DNA from: Apoderus coryli
Taxonomy: Eukaryota; Arthropoda; Insecta; Coleoptera; Attelabidae
Reading direction: 5' to 3'
NCBI GenBank assembly: GCA_911728435.2
Contig: OU452202.1
Location: forward strand, 22,981,135 to 23,045,134
DNA: 64,000 nt
This document shows positions 26,040 through 37,062 of this stretch, piece by piece. Within the stretch, counting starts at the first letter, position 1; each line of letters opens with the position of its first letter. The position numbers were made by a program, and so were the translations under genes. The notes beneath the pieces are model-generated. The model worked only from the letters and a program-made list of their open reading frames with translations, did not search any database and had not been told where the DNA came from.

Positions 26040-26640
26040 AGGGCTGCAGAAAAGACAGAAGCTGTCATGCTGACGGATCTCAGGTCGACCGATATCGTCT
26101 TTGAGGTAGAGAGCACTATACGATTCGGCAAAAGAAGGCGATGCAATATCTTGTGGTAGAAATTTTGGCACGCATATCGTCGAGACGACGTGAAGAGCGA
26201 TGAGGACAACGACAATGCTCGCAAGACTTACGTCAAATATTGATGACCCGCCAACAATGAAGAGAAGAATGCTGACCAGCACCGTCTGCCAGAATATTCT
26301 ACTCTATGCGGCTCCGATCTGGATCGATGTGCTTCGATATGACAGGTATGTATGTATGATGTATGTATGATCGTCCATCGAAAAATGGCCATAAGGGTGT
26401 GCTGTGCCTACAGAACGGTGTCCTACAATGCTGTGTGCGTGATTGCTGGCATACCGCCAATAGATCTGCTGGCGAAACAAAGAAGTGAAGTGTCTGAAGG
26501 AATAGCCAAGAACGTGTCGGCGGAAAGACTGCTGCCGAAATGGCAAGATAAGTGGTAAACTGCAAGCTCCGGGCGCTGGACACATAGGATCTCCAACATA
26601 GAGCCGTGGATAAATAGGAAATTTGGCGAAGTGAACTATC
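26040..26640 (+). pseudogene. R1-like retrotransposon remnant, copy B
   Basis: Plus-strand reading: KTEAVMLTDLRSTDIVFEVE (the segment just after the reverse transcriptase palm), then a deleted YLGV region, HAYRRDD-type sequence, and from 26380 AIRVCCAYRTVSYNAVCVIA, GIPPIDLLAKQRSEVSEGIA, and LLPKWQDKW with SGRWTHR. These are hallmarks of the C-terminal half of R1-clade ORF2. Frameshifts and stops are many. Confidence 0.7.
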
Positions 26641-27360
26641 ACCTTGTACCTTGGAGTGTGGATAGGCAGAAGTTTTGGCACGCATATCGTCGAGACGACG
26701 GGAAGAGCTATGAGGACAACGGCAATGCTCGCAAGGCTTACGTCAAATATTGATGGCCCGTCAACAATGAAGAGGAGAATGCTGACCACCGTCTGCCAGA
26801 ATATTCTAATCTATGCGACTCCGATCTCGATCGATGTGCTTCGATATGACAGGTACAGGTGTATAATCGAAGAATGGCGATAAGGGTGTGCTGTGCCTAC
26901 AGAACGGTATCAATGCTGTGTGAGTGTGATTGCTGGCATTGATCTGCTGGCGAAACAAAGAATTGAAGTGTCTGAAGGAATAGCTAAGAACGTGGCAGCG
27001 GAAAGACTGAGATGGCAAACTGGAAACCGGGCGCTGGACACATAGGCTGATCCCAAACATAGAGCCGTGGATAAATAGGAAATTTGGCGAATTCAACTAT
27101 CACCTGACGCAATTGCTCTTCGGGAATGGCGCATTTCAGGGCTACCTGAAATGATTTAAAAGGACCAAAAATGAAATTCCAAATTTCAAATGTACTGCTC
27201 CAGATTAGAACGTGAGCGAAACATTTGAAAAGCTGACTACACATGGTGATCTCTGAATTCAATGTTGTTGAGCAGATGCTGAGCTCGATTGAAGGGTGGA
27301 CTGCTATCGATAGTTTTGTCCGTACGGTAATGGAAACTAAATTCCAAACAGAAGTAGGTT
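26641..27360 (+). pseudogene. R1-like retrotransposon remnant, copy C
   Basis: Begins with LGVWIGRSFGTHIVETTGRA and continues MRTTAMLARL, NIDGPSTMKRRMLTTVCQNI, DVLRYDRYRC. Then come a shortened CRAYRTV/DLLAKQ region and, at 27100-27350, FRALPE- and IEGWTAIDSFVRTV-like tails. It is collinear with copy B and with 17800-18371, so the same family inserted or was duplicated at least three times here. Inactive. Confidence 0.7.
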
Positions 27361-27444
27361 GGCTTTGTCTTTTAAAAGACTGATAGTCCCTATGAGGAAT
27401 ATGTACGGTGTTAGTATCTATGTGTTTGAGCTGTAAAATGTGTA

Positions 27445-28267
27445 AACCCAACTAGTTGGGCCAATGAATTGAGCAAAAAATTACACATATGCGCCTTTGG
27501 GCCAACCAATTGGGCGAACGAGTTGGACCATTTACGGGAGATGGTTGTTTTAATTGCAGTGTGGCCACTTTTGCGTTGCTGCTTCTGTTTTTTTCTTGGC
27601 CAGGATGGATATGGAAACTATCGCGGCCGCGGCAATTTACTTGTACATAACATTCAATTTTTATAAAAATGTGCACAAAAAAAAGAGTCATAAAAAAAGA
27701 ATGACGAAAGAGAGGATGGTGATGCTGAGTATTCATCAGAACAGAACAAGGTGATTTATGCTGCTCGTGTTTGGTGTTCCATATTATTGGTATCTTCTGG
27801 TATGAATCTATACATTTATTTTTTTTTAATTATTGCGAATCAATACTCTTCAGTACTCGTAAACTACTACATATGTTTCCGCTGGCCGGCAACTACGCAC
27901 TGACTAAGAGGCCAATACCACAGTTAAAATTAGGGACAGTTAGTTCTATTCGTGTCGGTACGTCTGATGTACATGGGTACAAAGCAATTCGCCGCGCTTG
28001 TATAGTATAGTATTTTATAGAACATATATTAGCCGAGCCAGAAACGAGCTGGGAATGCGACGAGTCGATGCCGTTTTCAGCGTCAAGTGGACCTTCTTGT
28101 CTATAGTTAATATTCGATGCCAATACCAACCAATGTGTGAACGCTGTTGGTAAATTGCGTCAAGATCTTTGTGTGTACCAAAAACCGACAACGCCGGCAC
28201 TCAAAGGTGGTCTTGTACCATTTCTTGTACATATTGGCCGAATTCATTGGCCCAACTAGTTGGCCAC
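27445..28267. mobile_element. 0.8-kb element with CCAACTAGTTGGGCC inverted ends
   Basis: CCAACTAGTTGGGCCAATGA at 27448 is repeated exactly, inverted, at 28241-28263 (23 bp in all). The direct repeat ATGTGTA flanks both sides (27438-27444 and 28268-28274). Inside are short mixed frames without a transposase. Probably a MITE. Confidence 0.6.
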
Positions 28268-28364
28268 ATGTGTACTGGGGCCTTTATTAATGTTTATGTT
28301 ATGTTATACTCAGCTGTTTGTATTGTATCATTATATCCAGTATGTTAATATTTTGCAATAAATT

Positions 28365-28620
28365 ATGACGAATCTGAAGACAGCCTTTATTCAAAGTAAT
28401 GCTCACGCAGTTCCAGATAGAGCGCAGTTCATGACGGCCTCTTGCTCTGTAAGTTACGGGGTCCCGCATGGTTCGGTGTTCGGCCATTACTTTCCTTATG
28501 ACATATCAACGACCCCAGGGAGTCGCTGGTTATTCAAGAATTATTTGGACTTTTTATTGTTTTAACTTGTGTAATGTTTTGTAAAGTGTTTATACATCAA
28601 TAAAGATTATTATAATAGTG
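28365..28620 (+). pseudogene. possible non-LTR fragment with 3' tail
   Basis: A short frame includes VSYGVPHGSVFG, close to the reverse transcriptase motif GVPQGSVLGP. It is followed soon by a stop and an AATAAAG tail at about 28600. The match is short, so this is only a probable scrap of a LINE. Confidence 0.35.
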
Positions 28621-30189
28621 TCGAGATTCCTCTAATATATTAATAAAAATTAGATAGGTAGAACATATATTTTAATCTTTGTAGGTGGGTTATAAAGTTT
28701 TTGTTTATAAAAAAAAAAACTCAGCTATCGTTCTAGACTGAGACTGCAGGGCTCCAAATTTTAAATTTACAGTTATATATTCTGCAAGACTGTGTGAGAA
28801 AAATACACAAAATAAATTTTAAAATGGTTAACAAACCACCGCAAATTTTAACGAGTTATTTTATTATTCATACAATTCATAACTCCCGGCTAAACACACA
28901 TGTTCTTAGTTACTACTAACATATACTGGAGTTTCGACCATATATTATGCCATTATATATTATGTGGTAGTAGGAACTATAATTTTCATATCGTAATAAA
29001 CTTTTGTGTACAATAATGTACATATTAGTTTTGTGTAACTTGTACATTAGCCCAGTGGCAGTAGCAAGGAAATTATTTCGCAGCTCGTGCTGCCTCTTCA
29101 ATTTCTCTGGAGGCCTCACTTTTCTTCTAAATCTGGTTAAGGTTGTTCCTTTTGCAGAAGCACTTTTCAAACTTCGCGTTTTTGATAGGAAATGGCTATT
29201 TATAGAGAAGATACAGTAGCTGCAAGTAACTACCTACCTAGAAAGACTTCAGCCTTTTTGTAATATATTATTTGAAAGATTAAACGAAAATTGTGGAAAC
29301 ATTGATGTTTCCACACAACCAAGGTCGAAAAGTTACATATTAAAGGAAAGAGCCAGAAAAAAAAACGCACGCAAGTCCTTTAAGAAATATGGGAAGTAAA
29401 ACTGGACTACTCAAGTTATCAATTCGTCCGCGTTTTAAACAATAAATTACAAGCCATATCGAACAAGAAACAAGTAGAACAATCACGTTGATGAGGCTTC
29501 AGTCAACAGTATGGGAACCCAAGCCAAACAACCACCACCAAAAATTTGTTTTTTTCCGCATTTGTAGCACGCAAATGACTGTCAAATAACCGATGCCTCT
29601 TTCACTGCCTCATGCATTAAATCCATTGTGTTGGCGCACGCCATGGCTCAGATTTTATTTTAAAGCCTCCAGGGAGTTCACCATCCATTTTTTTTGTATA
29701 TATGCTTATTGCCGATATACTGCATATATTTTTTCCAATTTTTATTTTCTTTTTTAATTATTTTTCCAGATGCGATGTATATATATATATATATCTCACA
29801 TTTCAATTGGAATCAGGTGAAGCGCGAATTTTTAATTTACTTCCTGATGTAGGTATAAAAGGCATAATATGGACGATGCGTATGTACCTACATTATGCAT
29901 ACGTCAGCGTAGGTCGTCTCGATCGTATTTTGCTTGTGTTTTTCAAGTGCACAGAGATGATCAGATATTTATTACTGATGTGTGTGTTTTGGAGTGGTGT
30001 GGTACGATAGCAGGAGCTTTATATTTTTTACCTCTATAGATTAAAATATAGAGCAGATAAATATGATTTCTACTACAACCACAAAACAACTGTATCGTTA
30101 TGATACGATGTACGCGTTTACGGATGTAGGTCTTAAAAATTTTTAATATATTTACCTTAGTTGGCAACACTGTAAACATATAGCGTCAT
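28621..30189. other. intergenic, AT-rich
   Basis: No gene recognised. A (TA)n tract lies at 29778-29796. The minus frame at 28916-29170 has no domain I know. Confidence 0.35.
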
Positions 30190-31252
30190 TGTCAGAGATA
30201 TGGAGAAGGCAGAATGAACTTCGACGAATGCGCATCCACTTTTCTGACGACACTATGCGTGCCGCCATTTTCTAGTCACAAACGTCAAAAAATCACAATA
30301 AAGTTGTGTGGTTATGTTCTTATGTTTCAGAGTTTTGCTGCTATTTCTTAATTGTGTGGACTTATTTTGGATATTCGGTTTAGTTTATTGCGTAGTTTAA
30401 AGAAAAAAGGGAATTCGTTAATTAGTGTTAAGTGTAGGGGTAGTTATAGCATGCTGTGCTAATAAAAGCTGTACCAAAATTATAAATTGTACCGAGTTTA
30501 ATATCTACGCAACCATACGACACATTTCATATCTATTGTATGAAAGAAATAGAAAAAACACCAATCGGGCCATACATACAATTTTTGTTTATATTAACAC
30601 CATTAATATGAACACAGTTGTTTGATAATTATACATTTTTATAGCATAAAGTATTCTGGAATTGAGGAGGGTTTCTCTACAGAGCTTTTTCCCGTCATGA
30701 ATTTCAGGCTAACTTTCTTATTACTTATTATAAATAAATTTGAATATTACAAATTTCGTGTTTTCTTTTATTCGCCCCTCTAATTTCCCTAACTTTGCCT
30801 ATGTCGTGTGTATTCTGGGTAAGTAGTATTGAAAAGGGTGACAATGTTACACAACACACAACGTAGATGGAAGTGGAAAAGAAGATAGTTATGTAGTTTG
30901 TTGAACGAACCTAGGTAAGTATGTTATAGATGAAACAAATACCTATTTTATTACGTTCATTCAATAAATAATTAATGTAGTAAAGAATGATGAATATCGC
31001 ATATTTCAAATATTAAATCTCACCTGAAATAACACTAGTTTTCTTTAATACTTCTGTCCTGTAAATAATGGCAACAATTATTGCTATCAGTTGTTTTTGA
31101 AATTATTAACCTACAATTTATGAACGGTCCTCGTGTCGTAAAAAGAAATTTAACCATACCCTGTAAGCCTAAGCTAGAAGATGGCGGCCCCCGTGATTAG
31201 AAGATTTGCGCATGTTGACGCTCATTTTCCCCACTCTCCATATCACTGGTCA
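30190..31252. repeat. inverted-repeat pair with GATATGGAG ends and GCCGCCAT cores
   Basis: The left arm 30190-30275 (GATATGGAGAAGG ... AATGCGCATC ... GCCGCCATTTTCTAG) and the inverted right arm 31174-31252 share GATATGGAG, ATGCGCA, and GCCGCCAT(T/C)TTCTAG in the same order, with moderate divergence between. The spacing of about 1 kb fits an old foldback or MITE. No clear target duplication was found. Confidence 0.55.
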
Positions 31253-33105
31253 ATGTTAGCAAGTCTCTGTTAGTCATATAAAAAAGAAGAAGAAGAAAGG
31301 TTATAAAAATAATAGAACCACTTTTCTTTTTCGTTAATAAATTAGTTCCATAATCTATTCCTGCTGTTTAATTTGAAGCGTAGGGTTAATACAATTCTTT
31401 TCCAACTACCATTAACTTGATCATTAGGTATACAGTGACGTAAATCGTGTAGTGATGCTGGATGACTTTTATAAATCTAAGTTTTTAAGTTAAATCTAAC
31501 AGATTTAAATCTATTGGCCTTGCGAGGCCACTGATCATCTGCAGTCGATCGGTTTCATCTAAGTACTAACGAACACCAAGCAGTGAGGAGTGATGAAAGA
31601 ATATTATAAGCAAATTTACTAACTAAAGAGATTATATTTATTCAAAAATAAATTAAGAAAAATCCCACAACAAAAGTTTTTGGCAAGACGGAAACTCGGC
31701 CCTCGTATACTGTCGTATACACCCATTTTTAAGAACTCAAAATTATTACAAGCTCATTTTTTTGTTTCAAATTCATGATGTTATGTTCGCGTGTTGTTAT
31801 ACCTACTTCATGTTTTCTACTAAAGACGAAAAAAATTGTATCGCTACATGATTGATACAGATTTTCAAACGAGAATAGCAACACTAATGAGCGTAATTCG
31901 TTATTTTCCCGAACATGAGGAAAATAAGATGTTTTTACTGATTGGAGGAGTTTCCTCTGACAAAGAGATAAACTGGCACATGTGTGTTTCATCTGAGGGG
32001 GATTACTTGAATAATAAGACAACATACTGATATTGATGAACAATAAATGTTTTTCGATAAAAATAAGCCACCTTTATTTTAGCAAACCTCGTATATAACT
32101 ACCTTTTTGTGGTTTCGCTAATAGCTAGTATATTTTAGTTGTTGTGTTATTAGCATACATAATCAAAAAATAGTACATGACACTACAATAATTCACACGT
32201 TTGTCGAGCTACTAGGTTATATAAAGAAATTATTACTTTCTAAAGTTTTACACAAAAGTCCAATTTTCCGTTAACACTCTAGTAAAAATGAAACCAATTA
32301 CTAACTTACTAACACTTCTACAAGGAAATAAAAGTGCACAACTATTCTTTGTTCAAATAAAAGTCAGAAACAGAGTTTTTATCTGGTTTTTATTTTCTTG
32401 ACAAATGGTGAAGGTGTTACAATAATAACGAACTTGTTTGTTCATTGAAGTTTTGTTAGCGATGCATATCCCAAAACTACCTACCTCAGTAATTTGTAAC
32501 GAGCATACCTGAAATGGTTTTGTTTGTTGTTTCATATTATTAAGTTTTATAGTTTTATGTGTGGCGGACCGGAAAACTTACGTGACGTCAAATTTAGCTG
32601 TAAAAGCAAAACAACGAAGCTGAGTGAATTTTCCAAATAAATTAAATCTTTAACTAAATGAGTATGAATTAACGAAAGCGCAATCATTCCAATGGAAGCT
32701 TCAAGAAGAAGATAAAGTTCGATCAATTGTGAAAATAAGGAATATTAGGTTTATGCCATACTAGATCCCAACGTTTTTAAAACAACATATTTATTTCCGA
32801 AACATCACATGCGTATTCCTATCCCAAACAATTCAATATCACCATATCCACTACTTTATATTCCGCTTATCAACTGTTTATTTCGTTTAGGCTCAAATGT
32901 GGAAGCGCTGCTCTTTATATATCTACGAAATAAACGCGTGGTTGGCCTGCGGAAGATTGATGAGTCCCACTTCACGAATAAATGGTAACGCCATCTGCTT
33001 CCACACTCATACATTAGGATGTTGTTTGTTGCGTATATCTAAATTGATTACGATTCTACTAGGAGAAAAAAGAAAAGGTTTAGAGACTATTTAGTCAAAT
33101 GACAC
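31253..33105. other. intergenic, AT-rich
   Basis: Nothing firm. A hairpin GGCCTTGCGAGGCC lies near 31516. AGCAAACCTCGTAT at 32081-32094 resembles one end of a mariner TIR (compare about 57822), but no partner end was found. Confidence 0.35.
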
Positions 33106-33940
33106 CTAAATTATCTCTATTAAAATTCGATTCGATAGTTACCGGGGACGAAACTTGGGTTTCGTTTTACGTCACTATGAACCTGCGTCCAAGCTGTTGT
33201 TTTATTTAATTGAAACACTGATTTACTATACTACTTTATTAATAATTATTAGGACAAAATTGGAAAAGTTAAATATATCTTAAACATGTGATAGACATTT
33301 CTTAACCTCTATGTAACTTAAATCTTCTTCTTTTATAACTACTACTGCACACTCGTATTATCAGAAGTGACAGTTCATATTTCATTGACGCCATTTTTAA
33401 GCTAAGAAAAACATTACATAAATGATATTCTTAACACAAGCTAGGATCCATGGAATGGCATAAAAAGGCACATTACCACACCCAAGGAATTTAAGTTCAG
33501 TCAGCTGAAAAACTGATGGCGCCTATCTTTTGGGACTCAGATACAATTACAACTGGATATCAACAATTCTGGCTTTAAAAGATACTTATATTTGTTACTT
33601 TTCGCGCCTTTCCATCCTCATACCTAGGGATTTTAGCGCAATTCCCAATCTCCTAACAAGAAAAATAAAAACGATTGGACACGCTAACAACGAAGAAGGT
33701 GTGAGTTTAAATCTAAATTGGTGTAAAGATGTTGAACATTAATTAACTATTAAACTAACTAAAAGCACAATCTTATTTCACCATGACGACGTATCCAAAT
33801 CAACGATTTGAGGTTGGAAGCGTTCCTCCACCAGATTTCACCCCCAGCGACTATCATTTGTTTCCTAACCTCAAAAAATTGCAGATTTGAGGACAATGAG
33901 TCAAATTTTCTGCATAACACAACACTTTGTCAAAGACATT
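33106..33940 (+). pseudogene. decayed mariner transposase fragments
   Basis: Near 33130 the plus strand reads KFDSIVTGDETWVSF (first catalytic Asp box). Near 33770-33900 it reads ILFHHDD and a TPSDYHLFPNLKK-type end box with FEDNES, in shifting frames. Between them is about 0.55 kb of unrelated or unrecognisable sequence. It is an older mariner relic, on the opposite strand from the intact copy that follows. Confidence 0.55.
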
Positions 33941-33943
33941 GTA

Positions 33944-35279
33944 CGAGGCATGTTTTTTAAGTAAGTACCGTTTTGGAATTAAAAAAAGACGTGCAAAGAT
34001 ATCGCAAAAATTTTATTTTTACATAAAAGCCTGTACCTTAATCTACTTTTCTACATAATTTCCGTGAATATTGAGGCAATTGTCATAACGTGGCACCAGT
34101 TTTTGAATACCCTCCTCATAAAATTCTGCCGCCTGACTTGTTAACCACTGTATCACAAATGTTTTGACTTCGTTATCGTCTTGAAGACGCTGACCACCCA
34201 GGTGTTTCTTCAAGTGCAGTAACAAATGGTAGTCGCTGGGCGCCAGATCAGGGCTGTATGGAGGATGATCTAGAGTTTCCCATTTAAAAGATTTGATGAG
34301 ATCTTTGGTCCGATTAGCCACATGTGGACGGGCATTGTCATGCAGCAAAACGATACCCTTACGCAACTTGCCACGTCTTTTGTTCTGGATTGCACGACGC
34401 AGATTGTTCAATGTCTCACAATAAGACGCTGCATTGATTGTCTCATTATGAGGCAGAAACTCCACTAGCAATACTCCTTTTCTGTCCCAAAAAACTGTGC
34501 ACATGATTTTCCGGGCAGAAATTGTTTGCTTAAGCTTCACTCTTTTGGGTGATGATGAATGTCGCCATTCCATGGATTGTTGTTTCGATTCTGGTGTGAC
34601 GTAGGCCACCCATGTTTCGTCACCAGTAAAAATTGGTTCTAAAAAATCTTTACCTTCATTGTGGTACCGCTCAAGGAAAGTCAATGCACTGCCTAAACGT
34701 TGGGTTTTGTGCAAATCCGTCAACATTTCTGGAACCCAACGTGAATACAATTTCCGGTAATTCAAGTTCTCGGTCACAATGCGATACAAAACACTACGAG
34801 AATATTGAGGAAAGCAGTCGCACATTGATGAAATTGGAAAGCGTCTGTTTTCTCTCACCTTTTCCTCCACTTTCTGCACCAAATCTTCATTAACGACCGA
34901 AGGACGCCCACTCCGTTCTTCATCATGCACATTTGTGCGGCCATCTTTAAATGCTCTCATCCATTTCCTTACCATTCCATCACTCATAATGTTTTGTTCG
35001 TAAACTTCACAGATCTTACGATGAATATCGATCGGTTTTATGCCTTTAGCACTAAGAAATCGTATAACAGCCCGTACTTCACAATCGGCGGGACTCACGA
35101 TTGTCGGAGGCATCTTAAACACTCAGTAAACAACGTATACAACGAGGAATCAGACTGTAATGGCGTCAGTGCGTAGACAAGAGATGTAGGTAACCAGCGC
35201 GCATGCGCGGATCGCCGACCGTAGCGCTGCGGCGGCGGAATCGCAAAACGGTAGGTATTTACTAAAAAAACGTGCCTCG
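33944..35279 (-). mobile_element. complete mariner element (1336 bp)
   Basis: The left end CGAGGCATGTTTTTTAAGTA (33944) and the inverted right end CGAGGCACGTTTTTTTAGTA (to 35279) form terminal repeats of roughly 30 bp, extending to CGTTTTG. Both sides carry TA (33942-33943 and 35280-35281), the mariner target duplication. A single intact transposase gene fills the interior. The 5' leader (35160-35250) is GC-rich (AGCGCGCATGCGCGG, GCGGCGGCGG), unlike the host DNA. Confidence 0.93.
34043..35122 (-). CDS. mariner transposase, uninterrupted (359 aa)
   Basis: One open frame of 359 codons, with a second possible start at Met4 (MPPTIVSP). Residues about 10-65 and 75-125 form the two helix-turn-helix DNA-binding parts. 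The linker motif is WVPEML at 129-134. The catalytic triad is Asp168 (TGDETW), Asp262 (LLHDNARPH) and Asp297 (YSPDLAPSDYHL), with exactly 34 residues between the last two, the D,D34D signature of mariner. The length matches active family members (about 345-360). It cuts and pastes the element into TA sites. With no stop, frameshift or lost catalytic residue it could still be functional, and the insertion is probably recent. Confidence 0.95.
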   Translation of the reverse strand: MFKMPPTIVSPADCEVRAVIRFLSAKGIKPIDIHRKICEVYEQNIMSDGMVRKWMRAFKDGRTNVHDEERSGRPSVVNEDLVQKVEEKVRENRRFPISSMCDCFPQYSRSVLYRIVTENLNYRKLYSRWVPEMLTDLHKTQRLGSALTFLERYHNEGKDFLEPIFTGDETWVAYVTPESKQQSMEWRHSSSPKRVKLKQTISARKIMCTVFWDRKGVLLVEFLPHNETINAASYCETLNNLRRAIQNKRRGKLRKGIVLLHDNARPHVANRTKDLIKSFKWETLDHPPYSPDLAPSDYHLLLHLKKHLGGQRLQDDNEVKTFVIQWLTSQAAEFYEEGIQKLVPRYDNCLNIHGNYVEK

Positions 35280-35308
35280 TATTTGATGATAAATTTTGTA
35301 TATCTACA

Positions 35309-35545
35309 TTAACTGAGACAAAATTTAAAAGAAAATTAAAACTGTATTTAATTGATAATGCATTCTACAGCTTTCAAGAATTTGTTGATACTGGACGGTA
35401 GTTTTTAGCGATTGTGATTGTTTATTTGTTATTTATTTATTTTTTTTCTGAATGTTATTAAAAGTGTTTTTTATTTTTAACATTATTGTATATTGACATG
35501 TCTATGTACAGAAATGTACACTTTATGACCAAATAAAGAATTTGA
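35309..35545 (+). pseudogene. 3' end of a truncated non-LTR retrotransposon
   Basis: TETKFKRKLKLYLIDNAFYS followed by QEFVDTGR and a stop resembles the very C-terminus of CR1/Jockey-like ORF2 proteins. The following T-rich 3' UTR ends near AATAAAG at about 35535. 5'-truncated copies like this are the usual product of target-primed reverse transcription. Confidence 0.5.
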
Positions 35546-37056
35546 ATTATAAGTACTAAACATATAAATAAAGTATCTCACAAAAACAAAAGCGAAACAA
35601 TAAAAAAGAAATATTAAACAGAAATATAAATATTCTTGTATAAGGTGATATTTTGATTTTCCCGCTTGACATACTTCATATGTCACTAGTGTCAAACAAC
35701 ACAGATAAATTAAATAAAGAAAAGGCATTCTCTTATTGGTTTTGTACTTGCATCATGGCGTTGCCCAATGTTTTATTGAAGACCAACCTACACTTGAAAC
35801 AAGCATAACATAAAAAATTCAAATCCTTTTGGATACAAAAAAAAAACGTAATACATATAAATAAATAAAGAAACATATTAAAATAAATTCGTATTATTTT
35901 AGCCCGACGTTGCCACCTCATATGGGGGTTGACCCTCAAACCCTTCCTGGACAAAAAAATGATTTATATCTCTATGGTTTTTTTCCAACATTATTACTAT
36001 TTTACTTATTCTCAATAAGTTACGATATCTGAAGCCAAAAAGAAAATGAAACAAAATTGCACTTCCCGTCTGCCTCTAATATATCCTCTAAAGGACAATA
36101 TTTTAATTTCGCTTCCAGTTGTGACGTTTATTAATAAACTTATACCGCCTCCCGCTTATAGGCCTCTTTAAATTATCCTTGTTATATGATATAATAGAGC
36201 ATAGTAAATCCTTTTGTAATGGTCGTCCAAAAATGTGATTTTAGTGCTCTCCAGACACTGAGGCGGCTGTTTTGGTGGCAGCAAGTGAACACGTGAAAAT
36301 ATCACCCGCAGATGACATACACATTAGCCTTTCCTTTGCTAAAGAGGGGACAAATAATGAATTGCACTGACGATTCTGCAAAACTACAGGGTGTGCTAAT
36401 AGTAAATTACTATACAGTAATAACATGCATAACGTAGTTATGCATAATGTTTACGATCAACTTTTCAGGACGAGGGCCCAAGGTACACGTATCTTCCGGA
36501 TTTTAATCTAGCCATAGTACCAATTTCTATTCCCCTTCATTCTCAATATATACTTTTGAAGAAAATCACTAAATATTATGACGTTTCTGATAAACTGCAA
36601 TTCTGCTAATCAGGCAAATGCTTGTCCATGCGAGCTTAATAATAAAATCTATTTTTCGGTACTAAAAAGGGGGACAAATTCGCACACATTGAAAGTTTCG
36701 TAATTTTCTTACAAGATCTAGTTCACCCTATATAACCTCGAAATCATTAGTCTCTGCTCTTCAACATGGACTTCTTATTTAAAACTTAACTTCCCTACAA
36801 CTCCACTATACCATTCGCGTCTTAGTTGTGTATATATATATATGTGTGTGTGCCCCAAAAGAAAATGCGCCTGGTGACAGGTCGTAAGAAAAATGATTGT
36901 TGTTTGTTCCGGTTGCCGATCCGGTCGTTTATCTCTTCCGGACCCCCGGCTCCAGTTGTGTTCACCAGTATTTGTCACCTCCGCGGATGAATCTATTCTT
37001 CACGACTTTGAATTTTGGCTTCAGACACGGAGGCGAGGGTGGTATGGTTTGGTAAA
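35546..37056. other. intergenic before the satellite array
   Basis: AT-rich, with a TACAGGGTGTG motif at 36385 and CACCCTATATA at 36724 (ends of a dispersed repeat family) and a (TA)/(TG) microsatellite at 36830-36852. No gene. Confidence 0.35.
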
Positions 37057-37062
37057 TGTATT

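Noticed and set aside
26015..27451. Several minus-strand frames of 87-161 codons
   Set aside because: They are antisense to R1-like remnants and carry no motifs of their own.
32081..32094. AGCAAACCTCGTAT as a mariner TIR end
   Set aside because: The partner end and any transposase sequence were not found within a mariner length, so no element is claimed.
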